From Micrasema longulum (taxonomy: Eukaryota > Arthropoda > Insecta > Trichoptera > Brachycentridae): 64,000 bases of DNA. The stretch is taken from positions 84,587 through 148,586 of the forward strand of contig JAGVSM010001327.1 in the NCBI GenBank assembly GCA_022494885.1. The letters are read 5' to 3'. Position 1 is the first letter of the stretch, and every line of letters begins with the position of its first letter. This document shows positions 57,491 through 64,000 of the stretch, one piece after another. Made by a program: the position numbers and the translations under genes. Under the pieces are notes generated by a model. The model made no database searches and had not been told where the DNA came from. It saw only the letters and a list, made by a program, of their open reading frames with translations.

Positions 57491-58637
57491 GTAAAATGTA
57501 TAAACAATCACTGAAGATTTCTTTATTATCTTATTATTAGATTATTTATTTCTGAAATTATTGGGAGTGCACGACGCTCCTTGCTCTCTAGTAGAAACCG
57601 TCCCTGTTTTTGAAAATTGTTTTTCTGTCACTCTCTCACAAATGACTCCCTGATACTGTGTGAAAAAGACAACTGCTGGACAGACTAATTATGCCTAGGA
57701 AAAATGGACAAAATCAACATTTTGTTTGCCCATTTTCTGCATCCTAAAACTGAACCGATTTTATTGTTTTTTTTTTTTTGTTTTTCAGAAATAGTTATCA
57801 TACCGTACGTCCGATGACTGACGCTTTTAAGGGCTTTTGCATGGTCCTAGTTCCCAAAATAAACAATTTACCAAAAAAAACAAATAATAGACATGCCAAT
57901 GGTAAATATCTATAGTGTGTAAAAAAATCACTGTCCTAGTGCCATAATCCAGGGAGAAAATACTATACGGGAATACGTTTGTATCAAGAAATGTCAGGCT
58001 GTGGTTCCTCTTAAGAACAAAAATAAAGTAATTTAATAGGTTTCGCATAGTTAAACTTACTTGAATGGCAATGAAAATAAAAAAAAATAGTTGGAAATCC
58101 ATTGTACACTTAAGATAAGTTTAACATTATAATAAAGAGTAAAATTGAAAAATAAATTGCATAAATATGATGGAATTATGTACGCAATAATGGCGGAAAT
58201 TATATTGTGAAATCAATTACCAAGCATTCAGATTACTTATTGGAATTGCATTCTATCCAATCGCTAGTCTAGGGGCAAAATATATCAAATATGGTAAATG
58301 GATTGTGAACGAGAAAACTGTTATAAAAAAGTAATATGGGTTATATCATTCGGCCAAACCAATTTAGAATTTAGAAATTATAAGGTATCCTTAGAATCCT
58401 AATTTCCCATCATTTTATTTTTGTTCTTTCCTGGATCCTCTTCCTGTCTCCTTCCTAACTTAACCTCTCATTCTATCCTTACCCTTTCACGACAATGTTT
58501 CAGGAATGTTTTTATTACAAACTGTAAACAATTGTAAGTAGCCGTAATTAAATAACTAACTTTTCAGAAAGTTTAATGTATTAAGAGTGGATATTTATGG
58601 AAAGTGTTGTTTGCTTATCGTATGGCACAATTAACAT
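57491..58637. other. Intergenic sequence
   Basis: No gene. The pyrimidine-rich stretch at 58405-58500 resembles LINE 3' regions such as that at 4985-5045, but no coding motif is left. Confidence 0.35.
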
Positions 58638-58829
58638 ATGCAGATTGAAAGCAAGGTCCGTATATACAAAACGTGTGTCAGACCAATCATGACGTATGCA
58701 GTAGAGACGAGGGCAGATACGGTGAGAACAAAAAATCCACTCAGAAAGTCAGAGATAAAAGTGCTAAGGGCAATAGCAGGAAAAACCCCAAGCGTCAGAA
58801 TCCGGAATCAAGAAAATGACAGATTGTGA
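58638..58829 (+). mobile_element. LINE tail fragment
   Basis: VRIYKTCVRPIMTYAVETRA, then KSEIKVLRAIAGKTPSVRIR. This matches the post-polymerase tail of RTE-like elements (YKTCVRPxMTYAAET ... MRVLRxIxGKT). Only about 60 codons remain. Confidence 0.75.
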
Positions 58830-58844
58830 GCTTTTTAAATGCCT

Positions 58845-59309
58845 TCACCTTTTGTCTACTAAAATCTGGACATTTTTATTCTTAGTGGTGGGGGTCAGTG
58901 CTATGCAAGCTCCTGATGTTGCCGCAACTTGTAAAGATCTATTGTGATGGGTCCCTGTGAATATTTCTCGCCCCCCAAGCCCAGGTCTATAAAGAGCCTG
59001 GCTACTGTGTGGAAGGCGAGAGTTTACATTTTGCTTTAGCAATTTTACGGGGATGAGATTTATCTCATCCCCGTAAAATATCGGGCTATTAGGTAGGGGG
59101 CGAGCTAAGTTAACTTCCTTAGGTTTAACCAGCAGTCCCCCGAGGATGAGGCTCCTTTTATGATCTAAAGCATCACATTCACATAGAATATGTATAGGTG
59201 TTTCTTCATCTGCACTGCAGAACCTACATCTAGAAGTTTGGAAAAGGTTTATTTTAGCAAGGTGTTTGTTCAATCTGCAGTGCCCTGGGCAGGCTCTAGT
59301 AATAACCAT
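58845..59309 (-). mobile_element. LINE C-terminal relic with CCHC-like motif
   Basis: The open frame reads GHCRLNKHLAKINLFQTSRC, then RFCSADEETPIHILCECDAL and a 100-residue tail. The zinc-knuckle-like CxxC...H...C pattern after GHxxLxxHL is typical of the end of R1/jockey-type polyproteins after the RNase H region. It stays open for 154 codons, so it is relatively young, but the rest of the element is missing. Confidence 0.75.
59042..59079. repeat. Perfect 17-base palindrome arms
   Basis: ATTTTACGGGGATGAGA, four bases, then its exact reverse complement. It lies within the LINE relic's reading frame (GDEINLIPVK), so it may be coincidence of the coding sequence. Confidence 0.7.
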
Positions 59310-60170
59310 AACTTGATTTCGGCTGAGTTTTATTAGGTCAAACCTTTGAGAGTACCCTTTAATACTTTATAATGAAAATAAATACTTTTGAGATACAGTA
59401 TTGCTATACTAAACCTTAGTATTTCAGCAATTCAGTAAATAATACAAGTACTTATTTGCAAAACATACATAAAATGGATAAAAATGGCCATTAAAAAGGC
59501 CATTTTAGATTGTAGCATTTTACTAATATTTGTTTATATAAAATGTATAATAAGGTTAGGTCAGAAGCAGAACCAGCCAGAGACCCCCTGGACGGTTGGA
59601 AAATGCCCTGACTGAATTAGATCACGAGGTGGACATAGTCAGTGACATGTTTCTTAGTTTTATTGGTTTAGGGTTAAGGGTCTATTTTTTATTGTTTGGA
59701 TAATGCCCCCGGTAATGGCACATTTTTTAGTATCAACATGAAATGACACTCGCCGTTAACCGCATATTTTTAGTATTACCACGAGATAACACTTAACATC
59801 TTAAAAAAATCTGGTTAGCAAAATTATTTAATGTTGCCATGAGATGACACGTGAAATAATAAACACTAATAGTAACTAATAAATTTTATTAATTGTAATA
59901 GGAGTTGTATAAATCATTTAATATTAGCACTTATTGTTGTAAAAATTTACATATCTATATACAATTATTACTTGTCGCTATTTTACAGTAAACAAAATCT
60001 TTTTTAAATATCTGAATACAAAGTCTAAAAACATACAAAACATTGTATAGAAAAATTGTAAATACATATATATCTATAGCACCTACATCGACGATATTTT
60101 TAAAAATCTATAGCTAAAGTATTATTTAAAATCTTAGCAATCACTCGACGGAACAATCAGACGCCAGTGC
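59310..60170. other. Intergenic sequence
   Basis: AT-rich DNA without a recognisable gene or RNA. Confidence 0.4.
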
Positions 60171-60328
60171 TGAGGAAGTTCAGTGCTACAGGAAATTGGA
60201 TATAAAAAATGTTTTCAGTAAAAATCATAACATTTAATTGTACAGCGAAATTTCTCAAAAAGCTATGAAAAAATCATAAAAACAAACTGCATTGCACCAT
60301 CACAGGTTTATGTGACCACGTGTTTGTT

Positions 60329-60595
60329 TGTCGGCCTCGTGGTGTAGTGGTCAGAGCGTTCACCTACCACGCAAAAGATCTCGGATTCGATTCCCGACAT
60401 GGTTGACATGAAATATTTATTTGAAAAGGTGGTCGTACACTAGAATATTTCATAGCCGCAGGGCTGGCACCTGAAGCGTGAGACTGATCATCTTACCTTC
60501 ATGTGACAAAAGCGATTAAGATACGCAGCGATTGGTTTACCAATGCAGTGCCCTATGCACCATTATGTGCGGAGAGGGAACGATGATGATCATGT
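60329..60595 (+). repeat. tRNA-headed SINE, family B
   Basis: GTCGGCCTCGTGGTGTAGTG, B box GGATTCGATTCCCGACATGG and body ending GCAGTGCCCTATGCACCATT, with a short GATGATGATC tail. This is the best-preserved B copy. Confidence 0.88.
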
Positions 60596-60767
60596 GTTTA
60601 AAATAGCCAATGAATTATAGCGTTGTTATGCTGTTGTGGCAATCGGCAACAGATTTCCGGTTTCCATGGGATTTTTTGTGCTTAGTGGGCACAAATTATA
60701 AATGTACGGGGTTTAAATTTTAAATGTCAAAAACAAAAACAACGACAGTACTGTGCCACGACGCTTA

Positions 60768-60868
60768 AAGCCCGCATTACACGATATTTTTTGTTGTCAG
60801 ATGGATAAAGCAACCATCTCTCGTTCCAGAGTCAGTATGTTGAGAGTACCACGTGTAATACGGGCTTG
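60768..60868. repeat. Short inverted repeat
   Basis: AAGCCCGCATTACACG and CGTGTAATACGGGCTT are inverted, about 100 bases end to end. Confidence 0.6.
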
Positions 60869-61488
60869 CAATATGACACTCCCTTCCCGCGCCCCCCTTC
60901 ATTCCGGCTGACATTAGGGAACAGTCTTTTGTTTGTGGTCTAGCTATAGTTTGATAGTCTATCAACAAAAAATGTTTTTTTAAACCACTGAACTTCCTCA
61001 TTGGTGGAATCAACATAGATCAACACATCTCTAAGAAGAACTGTCAGGTGACTGCGGAAAAATCGTAATGTAGTTTAGTAACATGACCCATTTAATGGGT
61101 TTTATGTATGGTATAATGAACAATTTAAAATTATTTAAAATTACGACTTAGACTTCACAATTAGGATAGATGATTGCACATGACTGATTCACATAATTAA
61201 TAGTACTTTTAATATGCTTCATAAGCTGAGATAATTTAATTATTAAATTTATACAAACATGTTAGGTAAAAATTTGGTCTACAAGCAATAGTAAAAACAT
61301 TTATTGATAATTTTTTTTAAAGAAACAATTGAAACATACTACAGAAGTCAAAACATTACTTCAAATGACGAAAAGTTATGTTTTATTGTCATTGTTTTGA
61401 AATTATTTTAAAAAGAAGCAAATTTGAAATCTGCTTTATTGCATCTGTCAGGATTTATAATATTTTCACATTAAAAAACCTTCTTCGT

Positions 61489-61660
61489 TAAACTAAGGTT
61501 TCTTAAGAAAGCGGAGCTGTTATCTGGCGGTCATGATATGCAACACCGCTTTTTGACTTTCTGCTCGCAATCAATGCTCTCTAGTAAACTAGCGCTAATT
61601 GGTTTACTATTGGATGGCCGTAAAATGACCGCACCGCTCTCTCAGAAAACCATAGCTTTA
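61489..61660. mobile_element. Degraded relative of the 31304 fold-back MITE
   Basis: TAAACTAAGGTTTCTTAAGA at the left and AGAAAACCATAGCTTTA at the right match the ends at 31302-31540, again with TA outermost. The 113-codon frame that begins here is an artefact of this element and flanking AT-rich DNA. Confidence 0.65.
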
Positions 61661-62607
61661 CTAAAGATTAAAAAATTGATTGCGTTTTTTTACAATCAAT
61701 ATACAGATACAATTTGTTTAATATTAAATATTTTTAAATGGCACATGAATAAAATAAATACTGGGTCTTGTACATTTAAAAAATTTGCTAACTCTTCCGT
61801 ATGTAGATACCTAAATAATTCATATTTAAAAAAAGTAATAATGTTGTCAGCATTAAAAATACATTGGTTTTTGTTTTAAATGTTTTTTTTTTGTTTATGG
61901 TCAAATTCTTTTAAATTGCACATTGTTATTTATGAATTAACTGTGTTTGTCAATTAAAAAATATGAATTAGTAAAAAAAAAGAGAATGTATTTATCCAAT
62001 TTCATAATTATTTGGAAGTCAATAATTTGTTTTAAAAAGCTGTAAAAATCTATTAGGTAACTAGCAGAAATGAAGCTAAAAACATCATTTTAAAAAATGA
62101 CAGACAGATAAGGCTTTGGCATACAATTTACTAGAGAATAATTCTTATTTACGAATTTTAAAATTCTAAACTTTTCATTTAAAATTTCAGATAAAACAAA
62201 AAGTTTTTATTTGTAAAAATGGCTGCCATTCTAATTTCCCAATTCACTAAGTTTGCTAGTTACGCAGTTCAGGCGTAACATATTAATTCTGTTGTTTTAA
62301 TTTATTAAAATGTCATAAATAATCACTTCTGATATCGCCAAGTCACCGTATTTAAGAATAAATACTCAAAAGAAAAACAAAAGAGAAGTGAAATTAGTTC
62401 TTTTGTTTGAAAATAGTAAATAATTTTTGAAAATAGATACTTTTTAATTAATGCAGTTATTCATTTGCGCGTTGATCTTTTGATGTGTGTTTAAATTCTA
62501 ATCTTACTAAACTATTATCACAATACAAAACACACACTTAACTAAAGCTCTGGATTATTACGACTACGTATTTTTATATTACATATCGTCTTTGTAAATT
62601 CAAGTGC
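61661..62607. other. AT-rich intergenic sequence
   Basis: Nothing recognised. Confidence 0.4.
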
Positions 62608-62745
62608 CTGTCAACCATGCAAGAGGTCTCCGCGTGAAGCGTGAGACTGATCATTTTACCTTCATGTAACAAAAATGATCAAGATACGCTGCGATTGGTG
62701 TAACAATGCAGTGCCCTATGCACCATTAAGTGTGGATAAAGTTCA
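62608..62745 (+). repeat. SINE family B with internal deletion
   Basis: CAACCATGCAAGAGGTCTCC joins directly to GCGTGAAGCGTGAGACTGAT, removing the B box and the first half of the body. The 3' part to CCCTATGCACCATTAAGTG is intact. Confidence 0.75.
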
Positions 62746-63091
62746 ATACCGTATATTTTATATATCTCTCTACCGCGAATACGCCATACGTAACTGATAA
62801 AATTAACTTCGTATAGACGCATGCGATGGTAAAAATAGACTTTCTAATATAAATCAATGACACAAAATAAACCACGTTTAATTTTTTTTTTTTCTTTTTT
62901 GTACAAAATCGCAGGGTTTTTTGTCTTTCCTGAACATTTTGCCAAATGAGTGTATTAAAAGCAAACTTAGAAATCTCCATTTATGAAGGGAGTTTATTAT
63001 AATTACATTAATATATTTTTTTTTCTTAAGCGAGCAGTTTAAAGCTGATATGCTTAAATCTATTTAAACGAAAGTTAGTTGTTGGCGCATT
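62746..63091. other. AT-rich sequence
   Basis: No feature recognised. Confidence 0.4.
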
Positions 63092-63662
63092 TTAACTTTT
63101 CCGAAACAAATCTAGTCCATTTTTTAACCCATTAAGACTACACATTGAGATCAGCTCTTGTGGCAGCTTATTCTTACCATCAACAACCCTATTGCTCAGG
63201 AAATGCTTCCGTGGATTTAGATTGAATCTCGTTTTCTCCAGCCTGAGACTGTGGCCTCGAAGACGAGCATCTTGTTTAAGCTTGAACGTGGGATCCAAAT
63301 TTGGGCAGCTATAGTGACTTGAGTATCTTGTATGTCTCTATCAGGTCGCCTCTTTCTCGCTGTTCCTGCAGCGTTGTGAGACCGAGAGTTTCCAGTCTCT
63401 CCACATATGGAAGCCGTTTTAGGGTCGGCAACAACTTTGTAGCTCGTCTTTGGACTCTTTCCAACAAGTTGATATCCATAACAAAATAAGGATTCCATAT
63501 CTGAAACCCGTATTCGAGAGTAGGTCTGATATATGTTTTGTATATTTTTTTAGTAGCATATTCGGTGTTATATAATATGAGAAGGCTTTTTTTATCAAGT
63601 AGATAATTGAATTGGATTTTGTTGCATTTGACCAATGCCAATGGCTTCCCATTTTCAATCAT
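63092..63662 (-). mobile_element. CR1/jockey-like LINE tail, one frameshift
   Basis: KIYKTYIRPTLEYGFQIWNP, LLERVQRRATKLLPTLKRLP, TLQEQRERGDLIETYKILKS, then a shift near 63310 and RLRGHSLRLEKTRFNLNPRK, FLSNRVVDGKNKLPQELIS to a stop. It is the end of a CR1-type polymerase, truncated at its 5' end, in better shape than 53765-54130. Confidence 0.85.
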
Positions 63663-63774
63663 CTGTTATTGATATTTCGGCACTTATTTGTTGTTTCACA
63701 GTTTTCAAATCTCCTACATTTAGACTATATTCAAGTTTATGGTTTATATTCAATAGAGTTACTTTCATGATATT

Positions 63775-64000
63775 GTAAAAACTTAGAAAAAAGAATTGTG
63801 AGATTTCTAATTATGCTTCACCAACTCAATGGAGAATTCTTAGTTTGCGGTGTCAAATAGTATAATTGAAATCTGTTTTTTGCAAGATTTAGAGACGGTT
63901 TCGAATTACGCTATTATTCAGATAGGTAGGTTTTACGTATAGTTTATTTTGGCGTCAATAACTCATTTTACGTTTTTGGGGGAGATTTCTAAGTTTGCTT
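63775..64000. mobile_element. Copy of the 16863-17660 element without the nested MITE, cut by the window end
   Basis: AGAATTGTGAGATTTCTAAT, CAATGGAGAATTCTTAGTTT and GATTTAGAGACGGTTTCGAA align with 16935-17050. At 63923 a single TA stands where the other copy has a 0.5-kb MITE. The right end continues beyond the window. Confidence 0.75.

Larger units (their letters stand above)
60171..61000. mobile_element. MITE-like element with TGAGGAAGTTCAGTG ends and a SINE inside
   Basis: TGAGGAAGTTCAGTG at the left faces CACTGAACTTCCTCA at the right. Inside lies a family B SINE (60329-60595). The left part and the ATTTCCGGTTT block match 50937-51160 in VPS29 intron 2. Another end-like copy (CAATGAGGAAGTTCAGTG) is at 28283 in DDX55 intron 2. 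Confidence 0.6.

Noticed and set aside
61538..61879. 113-codon plus-strand frame
   Set aside because: It starts inside a degraded MITE and continues into AT-rich DNA.
1..64000. CRISPR arrays, bacterial operons or prophage
   Set aside because: No regular direct repeats with spacers. All convincing genes have GT-AG introns, so the DNA is nuclear eukaryotic.

Overview
This is an AT-rich nuclear window from an animal, most likely an insect. The evidence is spliced genes with GT-AG introns, GC-rich exons in AT-rich surroundings, tRNA-headed SINEs, RTE/CR1/jockey-type LINE scraps, a Tc1 element and many short inverted-repeat (MITE-like) elements. Some repeat bodies look like ones I associate with moths, so Lepidoptera is plausible, but the sequence alone does not prove the order.

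Layout. 1-17.7 kb has no convincing host gene. It holds repeats, a nearly complete Tc1-like element (12.2-13.85 kb) and a MITE nested in a larger inverted-repeat element (16.9-17.7 kb). 17.86-19.57 kb (minus) is a two-exon TMEM134 gene. 19.6-27.0 kb is a duplicated neighbourhood: an intact C2H2 zinc-finger gene (22.7-23.8 kb, minus), two decayed paralogues (21.7 and 25.9-26.6 kb), and three copies of a promoter-like segment. The last of these copies separates the decayed zinc-finger gene from DDX55. 27.06-34.14 kb (plus) is the six-exon DEAD-box helicase DDX55/Spb4. 34.2-39.1 kb is repeats, including a 1.07-kb near-perfect palindrome. 39.11-45.79 kb (minus) is the six-exon mitochondrial short-chain acyl-CoA dehydrogenase ACADS. 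About 1.2 kb away and divergent is VPS29 (47.01-52.18 kb, plus, four exons). 52.2-64 kb is repeat territory.

The four conserved genes are housekeeping genes with unrelated jobs: a small membrane protein, 60S ribosome assembly, fatty-acid beta-oxidation and retromer. They do not form a pathway. I joined their exons by hand at GT-AG sites. The phases close exactly and give 164, 606, 407 and 182 residues, close to the sizes I know for the human proteins where I can recall them.

No wholly new gene system can be claimed. The items best worth a second look are the palindrome whose arms carry hammerhead-ribozyme-like motifs, the Tc1 transposase whose 72-base intron must be removed to give DD34E spacing, the empty-site/filled-site MITE pair, the zinc-finger/promoter duplications, and a dispersed repeat found in introns of all four conserved genes.
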